From Clostridiales bacterium (GTDB lineage: Bacteria > Bacillota > Clostridia > Oscillospirales > CAG-382): a stretch of DNA of 62,787 nucleotides. Location of the stretch: positions 1-62,787 of the forward strand of contig JAEESG010000003.1 in the NCBI GenBank assembly GCA_016286245.1, read 5' to 3'. Positions 1-10,500 of the stretch are shown piece after piece. Position 1 is the first letter of the stretch, and every line of letters begins with the position of its first letter. The translations under genes were made by a program, and so were the position numbers. The notes beneath the pieces are model-generated. The model was not told where the DNA came from, did not search any database, and was given only the letters and a program-made list of their open reading frames with translations.

Positions 1-43
1 CAAGGTCCGACTGCTGTCCTTCCTTTTTTTCGACAGCCTATTC

Positions 44-72
44 AGTATATCACTTCTTCTCCGCTTTGTCAA
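44..72 (-). promoter_or_regulatory. Strong sigma-A-type promoter reading leftward off the window (rRNA/tRNA-like, proximal copy)
   Basis: On minus strand: TTGACA (67-72), 17-nt spacer, TATACT (44-49), extended -10 TGA; preceded by AAAAAGTAC. Confidence 0.8.
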
Positions 73-277
73 GTACTTTTTTTATCTTTTTCGGACTTTT
101 TTCAATCTTTTTTCAAGATCGCTTCCCGTCCTTTTACCTGACACGTTTCGGTCCGGCTTATCCGGCGTCCTTCCGCTTTCTTAATCAGCGTCTTTCCGCC
201 TTCTTTTTCCGGCCCCTTTTTTCGGCGCCTTTTTTCGGCGCCTCTGCGCCTACTCCTTTTTCCCGCGGAGCCCTTCT

Positions 278-306
278 ATATTATCACATCTACTCTCTCT
301 TGTCAA
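278..306 (-). promoter_or_regulatory. Strong sigma-A-type promoter reading leftward (distal copy of tandem pair)
   Basis: On minus strand: TTGACA (301-306), 17-nt spacer, TAATAT (278-283); same upstream AAAAAGTAC as the first copy. Confidence 0.8.
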
Positions 307-352
307 GTACTTTTTGATGATTTTTTGATTATTTTTCCAATTTTTTTGTTTA

Positions 353-1075
353 TTACCCGCTATTCAGCATTTTCTTTAATTTTTCCACTATTTTCTTCTC
401 GCTTCTCGATATTTTTACCTGATTTACGCCCATTATTTTCGCCGTATTTGCCTGCGTAAGCCCCTTATAGTATCTGAGAAACACGATTTTCCTTTCTTTT
501 TCTTCAAGTTTTTTCAACGCCTCCTTAAGCGCGATTTTTTCGGTTATATCGGAAATATTGTTATCAGCGAAAGTTTCCTCATACGAGAGTCCGTCCTCGT
601 CCCATATTTTTTCCTGCAGCGACACCGACGGAACACAGGCGTTTACGGCGTAAACGGCATCGTCCTCGCTTATTTTACATATTTCGCAAAGTTCAGACAT
701 ACGCGGTTCCCTGCCGTATTCGGAAAGAAATTTTTCCTTTGCCCTCATGAGAATTCCGTTGTTTCTTTTGGCCTCTCTGCTTACCTTTATAAGCCCGTCA
801 TCGCGCAGAAACCTTTTTATTTCGCCTATTATCAAAGGAAAAGCGTAGGTTGAAAATACCGTTTTGTATTCTTTTCTGTATCCCCTTACCGCCTTAAGAA
901 CGCCTAAGTTTCCTATCTGCACGAGGTCTTCCACATCCTGTCCTCTGCCCGCAAATCGTTGCGCGATGCTCTTTACGAGGGGAGCGTTCAGTTTCACGAG
1001 TTCTTCTTCAGCGTTTTTATCACCGTTTGCGTATCTTTCAAGCAGTTTTGAGTTTTCGTCGCTCTTTGTCATCAC
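353..1075 (-). CDS. sigF: RNA polymerase sporulation sigma factor SigF
   Basis: 240 aa sigma-70 family with region 2 (GNLGVLKAVRGYRKEYKTVFSTYAFPLIIGEIKRFLRDDG) and region 4 HTH; directly after spoIIAB. Confidence 0.92.
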   Translation of the reverse strand: MMTKSDENSKLLERYANGDKNAEEELVKLNAPLVKSIAQRFAGRGQDVEDLVQIGNLGVLKAVRGYRKEYKTVFSTYAFPLIIGEIKRFLRDDGLIKVSREAKRNNGILMRAKEKFLSEYGREPRMSELCEICKISEDDAVYAVNACVPSVSLQEKIWDEDGLSYEETFADNNISDITEKIALKEALKKLEEKERKIVFLRYYKGLTQANTAKIMGVNQVKISRSEKKIVEKLKKMLNSG

Positions 1076-1530
1076 TTATTTGCTTTTCCTATGTATTTTT
1101 TCAGTATAACAGTCGTACCGGCGCCTTTTTTGGATTTTACGGAAAGCTTGTCCGTGAAGCACTTCATTATGGAAAATCCCATTCCGCTTCTTTCCTCGCC
1201 GCCCTCGGTATACATCGGTTCCATTGCTTTTTCGACGTTTTCCATGCCGCAGCCGTTATCCTTTACGCTGATTTTCAAGCAGCCGTTTTCGGTGTATTCG
1301 CCTTTTATGACTATTTTTTTCTTTCTCTCGTCGGTTTCATATTTATACGCGTGCACAATGCAGTTTGTAACGGCTTCGGAAACTGCGGTTTTCACGTCGC
1401 ACAGTTCTTCGACCGTCGGGTCGAGCTGCGAGCAGAACGACGAAACGATGCCTCTTGAAAAGCCCTCGTTTACCGATTTTGCGGGAAACGTACAGGAAAA
1501 TGAATTCAATTTTTTGTTTTCTTTTTTCAT
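1072..1530 (-). CDS. spoIIAB: Anti-sigma F factor SpoIIAB (GHKL ATPase/kinase)
   Basis: 152 aa with EAVTNCIVHAY and DNGCGM GHKL motifs; overlaps sigF start by 4 nt. Confidence 0.92.
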   Translation of the reverse strand: MKKENKKLNSFSCTFPAKSVNEGFSRGIVSSFCSQLDPTVEELCDVKTAVSEAVTNCIVHAYKYETDERKKKIVIKGEYTENGCLKISVKDNGCGMENVEKAMEPMYTEGGEERSGMGFSIMKCFTDKLSVKSKKGAGTTVILKKYIGKANK

Positions 1531-1551
1531 GATCTCACCCCATCCTTTATT

Positions 1552-1872
1552 TTATGCGTCTTTTTGGTTTATTATTTTGATAAGCTTGTCCACGCCTGCC
1601 ATTTTAAGTATTCTTTCCGTCTCGCGCGTGGGATTTTTAATGAGCATTTCCGAGCCCGTTTCGGAAAGTTTTCTGTACCTTCCCAGAACAAGTCCGAGTC
1701 CCGAACTGTCCATAAAATCTATTCCCGAAAGCTCGAGTATCATCGTTTTCGGACGCGACGCGCCTATAATATCATCCAGCTCCTCGCGCACTCCCTTTAT
1801 GGAATGATGGTCTATTTCGCCGTCAAGTTTTACTATGAGATTTCCTTCGGAAAAATACGTTTTCATCTTCAT
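1552..1872 (-). CDS. spoIIAA: Anti-sigma F factor antagonist SpoIIAA (STAS domain)
   Basis: 106 aa STAS domain with LELSGIDFMDSSGLGLVLGRYR phosphorylatable-serine motif. Confidence 0.93.
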   Translation of the reverse strand: MKMKTYFSEGNLIVKLDGEIDHHSIKGVREELDDIIGASRPKTMILELSGIDFMDSSGLGLVLGRYRKLSETGSEMLIKNPTRETERILKMAGVDKLIKIINQKDA

Positions 1873-1940
1873 TTCATCATATCCTTTCTTATTTAATTAT
1901 AATATCCTCAACACGCAAAATTTGTCGCAATACGGCGTCT

Positions 1941-2963
1941 TTATCCGTTTTCGCGCTTTATTGCAAAGCACAGCGCCGCGCAGACAACCGCGCTTATTAT
2001 TTGCGCGTATCCGAAAATTGCGCTTTGTGAAAAAAGCAAAAGCAAAGCCGACAGGGAAACAAAAACAGCCGTCGTTTTCTTATCGTTATATTTTTCTTTT
2101 TTTATTTCTTTTATTGCGAAAAGCGCGGCGCACGCAGACACGCAAATCTTTATTATACATGCGAAAGCGCTTACAATCACGCATATTTCCGGCAAATCGA
2201 AAAGCGGAATCATTCTTATTGCAGTAAAATTCGGGTTTTGTGCGTCGTCTGACAGCTTATCCCCGAACAAAAGCAGATTTTTAAGCACGTTTATTCCGCT
2301 TACGGCGATAAATGCGAAAACGCCTGCCGGGATTGCTTTTTTCAGCGTTTGCCTGCGCTCTTTGCTTTCGTTTTTGCTCAGCACGAACGCAAGCACCGCA
2401 AGGTCTGCGTTAAGGTACAGTATGTCTTTTATTATGCCCGAAAATCTCGTTTTTTCGAGTAAAGAAAGCGGAGATGAAACCGAAAGTGCGTTTTCGGCGG
2501 TGAAAAACGCGAAAAGACCGAAAAAAGTCCATGCGGCAAACAGCGCCGACGAAAGTATGCAGAAAGACGTTACCGCGTTTTTCCCTCGCCGTGCGAGATG
2601 CGCTCCGCAAAGCAGCGCAGCGCCCGCCGAAAACGCCATGCACCACGTTTGCGAATAATAGTCGTCAAACAGCCTTATCGAATAAGCGAAAAAGCAAACG
2701 TCGGACGCGGTATACAGAGCGCAGAATGCGAACAGCAATACCGGAAAAATTTTCTTGATTTTGTTTCCGTTTTCAAAATCCGACGTAAAAAATACAGATA
2801 CCGCAAAAGCAAAAACCGCGGCGCAGGCGGACACGAAAAAATAAGTAAGAAGCGCGTTTGCGTTATAGTCGGGATATTTTCCGACTACGCCCGAATACGT
2901 ATACACAAACACCGCAAGCGCATAATACAGGAACAGATTGACGTTTTTTATTCTCTTTATCAC
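1941..2963 (-). CDS. gerAB: GerAB-like spore germination permease subunit (divergent)
   Basis: Multi-TM protein following GerAA and GerAC homologs. The ORF track starts at 3038, but a GTG at 2961-2963 immediately after the gerAC stop with an upstream purine-rich RBS gives a start that does not overlap gerAC. Confidence 0.65.
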   Translation of the reverse strand: MIKRIKNVNLFLYYALAVFVYTYSGVVGKYPDYNANALLTYFFVSACAAVFAFAVSVFFTSDFENGNKIKKIFPVLLFAFCALYTASDVCFFAYSIRLFDDYYSQTWCMAFSAGAALLCGAHLARRGKNAVTSFCILSSALFAAWTFFGLFAFFTAENALSVSSPLSLLEKTRFSGIIKDILYLNADLAVLAFVLSKNESKERRQTLKKAIPAGVFAFIAVSGINVLKNLLLFGDKLSDDAQNPNFTAIRMIPLFDLPEICVIVSAFACIIKICVSACAALFAIKEIKKEKYNDKKTTAVFVSLSALLLLFSQSAIFGYAQIISAVVCAALCFAIKRENG

Positions 2964-2967
2964 GTTT

Positions 2968-3585
2968 TTATTTTTCTTTCCTTTTAACTTTAATTTTTCC
3001 GTCGGAAAAATACACTTCTTTAATATCAACCTTCTCATTTTGAGCCGACGCTGACAAAAAATATACGATATTTACGGTTTCGCCGACCTCGGCGTACGAC
3101 TTTTCGAATTTCTGGGAATCGAATTCCTTTGCGCACCGTTCGAAAAAGGCGCTCGGGTTTTCGCAAAGCACGGCTCCTCTTTTGAGCGGCAGTTTATTTG
3201 AATTTACAAGATACTTTGCAAAATCGTACAGATTTTCACCGTCAAAATCAGGTGAAAAAGCGTAAAAATTTGCGGAATTGATATAAACGTCGCTGTGTTT
3301 TTCATAAAACTCATCAAACGCTTCATTTACGTCTTTTCCGAATACTTCCTCATATTCGAGTTTTATTGTTCTCTTATCCTTTACGCTTTCGTTTTCAGAC
3401 GCGCCGCCGTTATCGTTTCCGTCCGGTGCGGATTTCAAAAATCCGACCGCAACGCCGCTTTTCGCGTTTTCAAGCGATATTGCGTATACGAACGCAACGT
3501 CCCTCTTTTCCCCGTAATACGAGCAGGAATGAAGAAAAAGCGAAAATATTACCGTAAATGCCGCGCAAAAACAACGTTTTTTCAA
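2968..3585 (-). CDS. gerAC: GerAC-like germination lipoprotein (short form)
   Basis: 205 aa with lipobox LFLHSCS, DVAFVYAISLE, and position between gerAA and gerAB. Confidence 0.7.
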   Translation of the reverse strand: MKKRCFCAAFTVIFSLFLHSCSYYGEKRDVAFVYAISLENAKSGVAVGFLKSAPDGNDNGGASENESVKDKRTIKLEYEEVFGKDVNEAFDEFYEKHSDVYINSANFYAFSPDFDGENLYDFAKYLVNSNKLPLKRGAVLCENPSAFFERCAKEFDSQKFEKSYAEVGETVNIVYFLSASAQNEKVDIKEVYFSDGKIKVKRKEK

Positions 3586-5000
3586 TATTTCAGTTCCTTA
3601 TCCGAGTTTTTTATCGCTTTTTTCGGCAAAACGAAAAGCGAGTCGTATATTCCGTCTTTGCTTACCGGCGAAAAAGGAAGCATATACGGCACTCCGAAGG
3701 ACGTTTTGCATGAAAGGACCGTGAGAATCACCGCAAGGGACGCCGCAATGCCAAGCGCTCCGAAAAGGTACGCCGCCGCCGTGTTCAAAAGCCGTATCAA
3801 AAGCGTGCTGTTCATATAAGTGGGCAGTATAAACGTGCATATTGCGGTAAGCGACGCAACCATTATTATGGGAGGGCTTGAAATTCCCGCCGCTATCGCG
3901 GCGTCTCCGAGAATAAGACCTCCGACTATGCTAACCGCATCCCCGACCGCGCCAGGCATCCTTATTCCGACCTCTCTTATGAGTTCGAATATGAGAAGTA
4001 TCACTATCAGTTCCCCGAATATTCCGAACGGCACGTCGGCTCTCGATTCCGTCATTTTCATATAGAGTTTTGCCGGCACGGCGTTTTTATGGTGCTCCAT
4101 GACGGCGACGTAAAACGCGGGCAGATAAAGCGACAAAATGAGGCTTATAAATCTGAGAATTCTTATAAAAGTCGCGTAATACGGCGTTTTGAGGTAGTCC
4201 TCCGCCGACTGCAGGCTCTCGGCAAACAGATACGGCACGGTCAGCACAACGGGGCTTGCGTCGGAAATAACCGCTATTCTCCCTTCCGTAATTTTGGACG
4301 CGACCTTATCGGGCTTTTCGCTGTTGCCGATTTCGGTAAAAAGTTTACTTTTCCCGCCGGCAAGGTACTGTTCGATATACCCGGAGTCCATTACAGACGG
4401 AATATCCATTTGTTCGATTCTGCTCTTTACGTCGCGTACGAGTCTTTCATCGGCTACGCCTTTGAGATACATGATTTTTATATTCGTATCCGTATATTTT
4501 CCTGCGTTTACGGTAATAACCTTCAGGTTTTCGCTTTTTATGCGCTTTCTTATAAGCGCGACGTTATCCTCCGACTTTTCGATAAAGCCCTCTCGCGGGC
4601 CTCTTATTACGACCTCGCTTTCGGGCTCGTTTACGCTTCTCGAGGGTTCGTTTCTTGCCATAAACGAATAGGCGGAAACGCCATCTGTCGTTTGCGCAAA
4701 AACGACGGCGCCGCCCGAGAGAAGCTGCTTTTTTATATCATTTACGCTTGAAAGTTCCTTTGCCTCCGCGGCGCTTACTATCCCGAGAAAATCCTCGTTT
4801 TTTTCTATTGTTCCCTTATTCATCACAAGCGGTTTTATTATATTTTCGGAAATATAGTCTCTTCCCGTAAAGTTTCCGAAATTTACGACGTACACCGTTT
4901 TTCCGCCCGAAAAAACGGTTCTTATATTTAAATCGCCGCAGTTTTCAAAGATATTTTCGATTTGTGCCTTCACTTCTTCGGCGTTTATATTTTTTATCAT
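3582..5000 (-). CDS. gerAA: GerAA-like spore germination protein
   Basis: Strong GerA family motifs (GYIEQYLAGGKSKLFTEIGNSEKPDKVASKITEGRIAVISDASPVVLTVPYLFAESLQSAEDYLKTPYYATFIRILRF). Start set to MIKNINAEEV at 5000, because the ORF-track start at 5099 runs through a terminator. Confidence 0.9.
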   Translation of the reverse strand: MIKNINAEEVKAQIENIFENCGDLNIRTVFSGGKTVYVVNFGNFTGRDYISENIIKPLVMNKGTIEKNEDFLGIVSAAEAKELSSVNDIKKQLLSGGAVVFAQTTDGVSAYSFMARNEPSRSVNEPESEVVIRGPREGFIEKSEDNVALIRKRIKSENLKVITVNAGKYTDTNIKIMYLKGVADERLVRDVKSRIEQMDIPSVMDSGYIEQYLAGGKSKLFTEIGNSEKPDKVASKITEGRIAVISDASPVVLTVPYLFAESLQSAEDYLKTPYYATFIRILRFISLILSLYLPAFYVAVMEHHKNAVPAKLYMKMTESRADVPFGIFGELIVILLIFELIREVGIRMPGAVGDAVSIVGGLILGDAAIAAGISSPPIIMVASLTAICTFILPTYMNSTLLIRLLNTAAAYLFGALGIAASLAVILTVLSCKTSFGVPYMLPFSPVSKDGIYDSLFVLPKKAIKNSDKELKY

Positions 5001-5041
5001 TTTTTCACCGCTTTTTACGTTTTTAACTATTTTTTCCTCAA

Positions 5042-5076
5042 AATAAAAAAAATATGCGGAAAAATTCCGCATATTT
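5042..5076 (-). terminator. Intrinsic terminator of the GH3 gene
   Basis: Perfect 12-bp stem AAATATGCGGAA/TTCCGCATATTT followed by a T-run on the minus strand. Confidence 0.9.
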
Positions 5077-5095
5077 CCTTTATTTATTATTTTTT

Positions 5096-7450
5096 TCAAT
5101 CTATGCTCATAATGAGCTTCAGCACCCTTTTGACCGATTCGTTCATCGCTTCTCTGTCAAGCTTTCCGTCTTTTAACGCCTGCAGCGTGAGTTCGGGCGA
5201 GCCGTTGCCCATTTTTAAGTCGTTTCCGGCGTTGATTTCCTCCCACTGAGGAGCGTGAGTCCACCAGTCCGACGTTACAAGCCCTTCAAAGCCCCACTCT
5301 TTTCTGAGAATGTCGGTAAGCAGCTCTCTGCACGTGCTTGCGCGCGTGCCGTTTATTATGTTATACGAGCTCATCACGGTTTTCGGGTGCGCTTCCTTTA
5401 CGCATATTTCAAACGCTTTGAGATATATTTCTCTCATCGCCCTCTCGCTTAGCCTCGAATCGGAGTCCTTTCTGTTGGTCTCCTTATTGTTGCACGCAAA
5501 GTGTTTTACGGAGCACGCAATTCCGTTTTCCTGAATTCCGCAGATAACGGCGGACGCCATTTTTCCCGTAAGGAACGGGTCTTCGGAATAATATTCGAAG
5601 TTTCTGCCGCAAAGAGGCGTTCTGTGTATGTTTATTGCGGGCGTAAGCCATATACCCATGCCGTTTTCGTAAACCTCTTGTCCGCCGGCAAACGCAGCTT
5701 CCCTTGCAAGAGAAGTGTTCCACATGCAAGCCATGAGAGTTGCGCACGGGAACGCCGTCGTATTCACGCCCTTATATTGCGGCACGCGCAGTCCCGCAGG
5801 TCCGTCCGCCGTCATGATATTCGGGATTCCGTAATATTCGAGATTTCCCACTCCGAACGTCTCCGCAACGCCGCGGTTGGGCTGTCCGCAAAGAAGATGT
5901 ATTTTCTGCTCGTCATCCAGCACTCCCAAAAACTCGTCAAGGCTCATTTTGCCCTTGAATACCCGAAGCAGCGTCGGATGTCCGTCTTCTCCCCACGCTC
6001 TCCACGGCATATACCATTTTGACGATTCTTCCGGATTTCCGTATTCGAGCGGCAGCAGGCTTTCGTCGTAAACGGGTTTGGGATACGAGTCGTCCGCTTT
6101 TACTGTAATATAACTTCCGTCTGACAGCATCCTTTTATGCAGTCCGTGCGGAGCGCATTTTTCGGACAACCGGTATAAAACCGTATCTTCCTTTATTTCG
6201 TACTCGAAAGACGCCCTGCAGTCCCTTACGTCAAAGCCTGCTTTGAGCGTATATTTTCCCGCTTCAAGCACGTACGCCGATTTACACACCTTTCCGGTAT
6301 CGTCGTACGACGAATAAAAATACGGATTTATTTCGATTTTTACGGTTTCAGACCTTCCGGGCTCAAGAACTTCCGTCTTGCAAAAGCCGACGAGCACTTT
6401 TTTCGGTTTTCCGAGCTTTCCCTGCGGCGCTTCGCAATATACCTGCAAAACCTGTTTTCCCGCGCGTTTTCCTATGTTTTTAATATCGCACGAAAACTCG
6501 ATTTTTTCGTCTTTCTTTTCAAATTTTGCGTTTTCGACCTCGAAAGCGGTATACGAAAGTCCGAATCCGAACGGATAAGCGACCTTCTCCGACGCGCCGG
6601 GCACCGTTTCGAAATATCTGTATCCGACGTATATATCCTCGGTATATTCGACGTAGTCCTCCGATTCAAAGAAGTTTTCAGAACTCGGATAAGCGTCAAA
6701 ATTCACGGCAAACGTATCGGCAAGTCTTCCCGACGGGCACACGTCGCCGACAAGCACGTCGGCTGTCGCAAGTCCGCCCTCCATGCCGCCCTGCCATGCG
6801 AGCAGCGCCGCTTTTACGCGCGCGTCGTTCCGAAACCAGAGCGTATCGGTAACGCCCCCTGTATTGAGGACGGCGATTACGTTTTTGAAATTATTCTTTA
6901 CCGCTTCGACCATTGCCGTCTCCTCGCGGCTCAGATAAAAATCGCCGTCGAAGGCCTCTCCCGTGCGGTCCTTTTCCTCGCCCGAAAAGCGGCAGATCGT
7001 AATTATCGCCGTATCGCAGAAATTTTTGGCGTCATCAAGCAGATTTTGGGGCAGCTGCGGCTCCTTTACAAAGCCCACGCCAACGCCTTTCTGATATTCG
7101 CCCTTCACGTATTCGCGGTAATAATCGGAAACAGGCTTGAAAATCTCGATTTTGCCCTCTTTTTCCTTTATTTCGAGTCCCTCGATAATCGAGCGCACGT
7201 ATGCGGTCGTGGTATCTCCGCTTCCGCCGCCGCCTTTTACGTAATCGGCCTGCGCTTTACCGAAAACGGCGATTTTTCTTCCGTTTTCAAGCGGAAGCGT
7301 GTTTTGCTCGTTTTTGAGAAGCACCATTCCCTCCGACGCCGCTCTTCTTGAAAGGTTTATATGTTGTTCGGAGCCGGTTATGCGCTCCCTTTGGTTATAA
7401 AGTCCCGTGCCCGGCATATACCGCACGCGCGCCCATTTTTCCTTTTGCAT
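5096..7450 (-). CDS. Glycoside hydrolase family 3 (beta-glucosidase-like) with reversed domain order
   Basis: EGMVLLKNEQNTLPL sandwich-domain motif near the N-terminus, FnIII-like middle, TIM-barrel KHFACNNKETNR and VTSDWW at the C-terminus. Start moved to MQKEKWARVRYMP. Confidence 0.9.
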   Translation of the reverse strand: MQKEKWARVRYMPGTGLYNQRERITGSEQHINLSRRAASEGMVLLKNEQNTLPLENGRKIAVFGKAQADYVKGGGGSGDTTTAYVRSIIEGLEIKEKEGKIEIFKPVSDYYREYVKGEYQKGVGVGFVKEPQLPQNLLDDAKNFCDTAIITICRFSGEEKDRTGEAFDGDFYLSREETAMVEAVKNNFKNVIAVLNTGGVTDTLWFRNDARVKAALLAWQGGMEGGLATADVLVGDVCPSGRLADTFAVNFDAYPSSENFFESEDYVEYTEDIYVGYRYFETVPGASEKVAYPFGFGLSYTAFEVENAKFEKKDEKIEFSCDIKNIGKRAGKQVLQVYCEAPQGKLGKPKKVLVGFCKTEVLEPGRSETVKIEINPYFYSSYDDTGKVCKSAYVLEAGKYTLKAGFDVRDCRASFEYEIKEDTVLYRLSEKCAPHGLHKRMLSDGSYITVKADDSYPKPVYDESLLPLEYGNPEESSKWYMPWRAWGEDGHPTLLRVFKGKMSLDEFLGVLDDEQKIHLLCGQPNRGVAETFGVGNLEYYGIPNIMTADGPAGLRVPQYKGVNTTAFPCATLMACMWNTSLAREAAFAGGQEVYENGMGIWLTPAINIHRTPLCGRNFEYYSEDPFLTGKMASAVICGIQENGIACSVKHFACNNKETNRKDSDSRLSERAMREIYLKAFEICVKEAHPKTVMSSYNIINGTRASTCRELLTDILRKEWGFEGLVTSDWWTHAPQWEEINAGNDLKMGNGSPELTLQALKDGKLDREAMNESVKRVLKLIMSID

Positions 7451-7478
7451 GATTTTTCTCCTATGTGCCGATATATTC

Positions 7479-7513
7479 AAAGCGGGATACGGAATTAATT
7501 CCGCATCCCGCTT
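7479..7513 (-). terminator. Hairpin between nifJ and GH3 gene, probable terminator
   Basis: Stem AAAGCGGGATACGGAAT/ATTCCGcATCCCGCTTT. Confidence 0.6.
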
Positions 7514-7525
7514 TCTCTTTATTTA

Positions 7526-10500
7526 TCAGTTATAAAGATTACTGAGTTTAACAAGTCTTTCGTACTTTGCCTTCGCCGCGGCGTCCGCTTTCGCAAACAG
7601 AACCTGTGCTCTTTCGGGGAACTGCTGAGCAAGTCTGCTGTAACGCGTTTCGCTCGTGATGAATTCGATATAATCAGCGGTAGGTTCTTTCGAATCTATC
7701 GTAAGCGGATTCTTGCCCTCCGCCTTGAGTGCGGGATTATATCTGAACGTCTGCCAGTAGCCCGCTTCAACGGCGCGCTTCATTTCGCTCTGGCAGTTGG
7801 TCATACCGCCCTTTACGCCGTGCATTTCACAAGGTGCGTATCCTATTACTATCGACGGTCCGTGATATGCTTCCGCTTCGCAAAGCGCCTTTATCGTCTG
7901 ATTCATATCGGCGCCCATTGCTACCTGCGCTACGTACACGTATCCGTAAGACATTGCGATTTCGGCGAGGTTCTTCTTGCCTATCGCTTTACCTGCGGCA
8001 GCAAACTGTGCAACCTGTCCGATGTTCGACGCCTTGGACGCCTGTCCGCCCGTATTCGAATATACTTCCGTATCGAATACCATGATATTTACGTCTTCGC
8101 CCGACGCGATTACGTGGTCAAGACCGCCGAAGCCTATATCGTATGCCCAGCCGTCGCCGCCGAATATCCATACCGACTTCTTGCTGAGATATTCTTTTTC
8201 GGCAAGTATCTTCTTTCCGTCTTCACATCCGCATTTTTCGAGCATTGCAACGAGTTTATCGGTTGCTTCGCCGTTCTTGCTTCCGTCGTCAACGGTTGAA
8301 AGATATTCGTCGATTACAGCCTTCTTTTCCGCGTCTTCGACCTTTTCGCCGAGTTCCTTTACGTAGTTTATAAGCTTTTCTCTTATCGTCTTCTGACCGA
8401 GATAAATACCGAGACCGTGTTCCGCGTTGTCTTCAAACAGCGAGTTTGCCCAAGCCGGACCCTTGCCGCTTTCGCGGTTTACCGTATAAGGCGTGGAGGG
8501 TGCCGAGCCGCCCCAGATGGACGAGCATCCCGTTGCGTTGGAGATATACATTCTTTCGCCGAACAGCTGTGTTACGAGTCTTGCGTAAGACGTTTCCGCG
8601 CAGCCTGCGCACGAGCCTGAGAATTCAAGCAGCGGCTGGTTGAACTGGCTTCCCTTTACGGAATTCGGCGCAAACGGAGTTTCCTTCTTTGTTACGTTTG
8701 CAACGGCATAATCGAATACCGCCTGCTGTTCGCTCTGCGATTCCTGAGGAACCATCTTGAGCGCTCTCTTTTCGGGTTTTGTCGGGCATACGCCTACGCA
8801 TACGCCGCAGCCCATACAGTCGAGCGGAGATATTGCCATTGTGAATTTATAGTTTTCGCAGCCTTTTCCTATCATCTTTGCCGCAAATTTTGTAGCCGCC
8901 GGCGCTTTTGCCGCTTCTTCCTCGCTCATTGCGAACGGTCTTATCGTTGCGTGCGGGCAAACGTATGCGCACTGGTTACACTGGATACAGTTTTCTGCGT
9001 TCCATTCGGGAACGTCAACCGCAACGCCTCTCTTTTCGTATGCTGCCGCGCCCTGCGGGAACGAACCGTCCGCCATATCTTCAAACGTCGATACGGGAAG
9101 CGAGTCGCCCTGCATTGCCGCTACGGGAAGCACGATATCTTTTACGAATTTTACAAGCTCGGGGCGTGTTCCCGTGATTTCTTTCTTTTCTTCTTTTACT
9201 TCGAGGTTTGCCCACGAAGAAGGTACTTCTATCTTCACAAGCGCTTCAACGCCTGCGTCGATTGCCTTATAGTTCATTTCAACTACGGCTTCGCCCTTCT
9301 TGAGATACGACTTCTTTGCCATATACTTCATATACTCTACCGCTTCGGCGATGGGCATGATATTTGCAAGTGCGAAGAACGCCGACTGAAGTATCGTGTT
9401 GGTTCTCTTGCCCATTCCTATTTCGCGAGCCTTATCTATTGCGTTTACGGTATAGAATTCTATATTGTTTTCGGCAATATATTTCTTTACTCTTGCCGGA
9501 AGATGCTTTTCAAGCTCTTCGGGAGTCCACTGGCAGTTAAGAAGGAATTTTCCGCCCGGCTTTACGTCGTTTACTATCTTATAATCCTTAAGTATATATG
9601 AAGGATTGTGGCATGCGACGAAGTCCGCCTTTGTGATATAATACGACGACTTGATGGGCTTATCGCCGAATCTCAAGTGAGAAATGGTAACGCCGCCCGT
9701 CTTCTTTGAGTCGTACTGGAAATATGCCTGTATGAATTTATCGGTATGGTCGCCGATAATCTTTATGGAGTTCTTGTTTGCGCCGACAGTACCGTCTCCG
9801 CCGAGTCCCCAGAACTTACAGCTTATCGTTCCTGCGGGAACCGTGTCGGGAGCCGGCTTTTCCTCGAGCGAATGATGCGTTACGTCGTCGTTTATGCCGA
9901 TCGTAAAGCCGTTCTTGGGCTTGTCCGCACTCAGATTTTCAAATACCGCGAACATCGACGCGGGAGTCGTATCCTTCGAACCGAGTCCGTAACGTCCGCC
10001 GACAATATCAACGTCCTTTACGCCCATAACGTTAAGAGCCGTTACAACGTCGAGATAAAGAGGTTCGCCGAGCGAGCCGGGCTCTTTAGTTCTGTCGAGA
10101 ACGGCTATTTTCTTTACCGTCTTGGGAAGAACCGCAACGAGTTTTTCCGGCACGAAAGGTCTGTAAAGTCTTACTTTGATAAGTCCTACTTTTTCGCCCT
10201 TGGACATGAGGTAATCTATAACTTCCTCCGCAACGTCGCATACCGAGCCCATAGCTACGATCACTCTGTCTGCGTCGGGTGCGCCGTAATAGTTGAACAG
10301 TTTATAATCCGTTCCTATTTTAGCGTTTACCTTATCCATATATTCTTCAACGATTGCGGGAAGCGCTTCGTAATACTTATTGCACGCTTCTCTGTGCTGG
10401 AAGAATATATCGCCGTTTTCCGCGGAGCCCTTGAGTTTCGGGTTTGCGGGATTGAGCGCCCTTGCGCGGAATTTTGCAACGGCGTCTTCATCTATCATGG

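Noticed and set aside
864-2227. Numerous + strand ORFs opposite spoIIA/gerA (and similarly across the window)
   Set aside because: Antisense shadow ORFs of strong minus-strand genes; no RBS, low-complexity Phe/Ser/Arg-rich products.
3582-5099. gerAA-GH3 translational coupling by 4-bp overlap
   Set aside because: The long N-terminal extension spans an intrinsic terminator; the likely start is at 5000.
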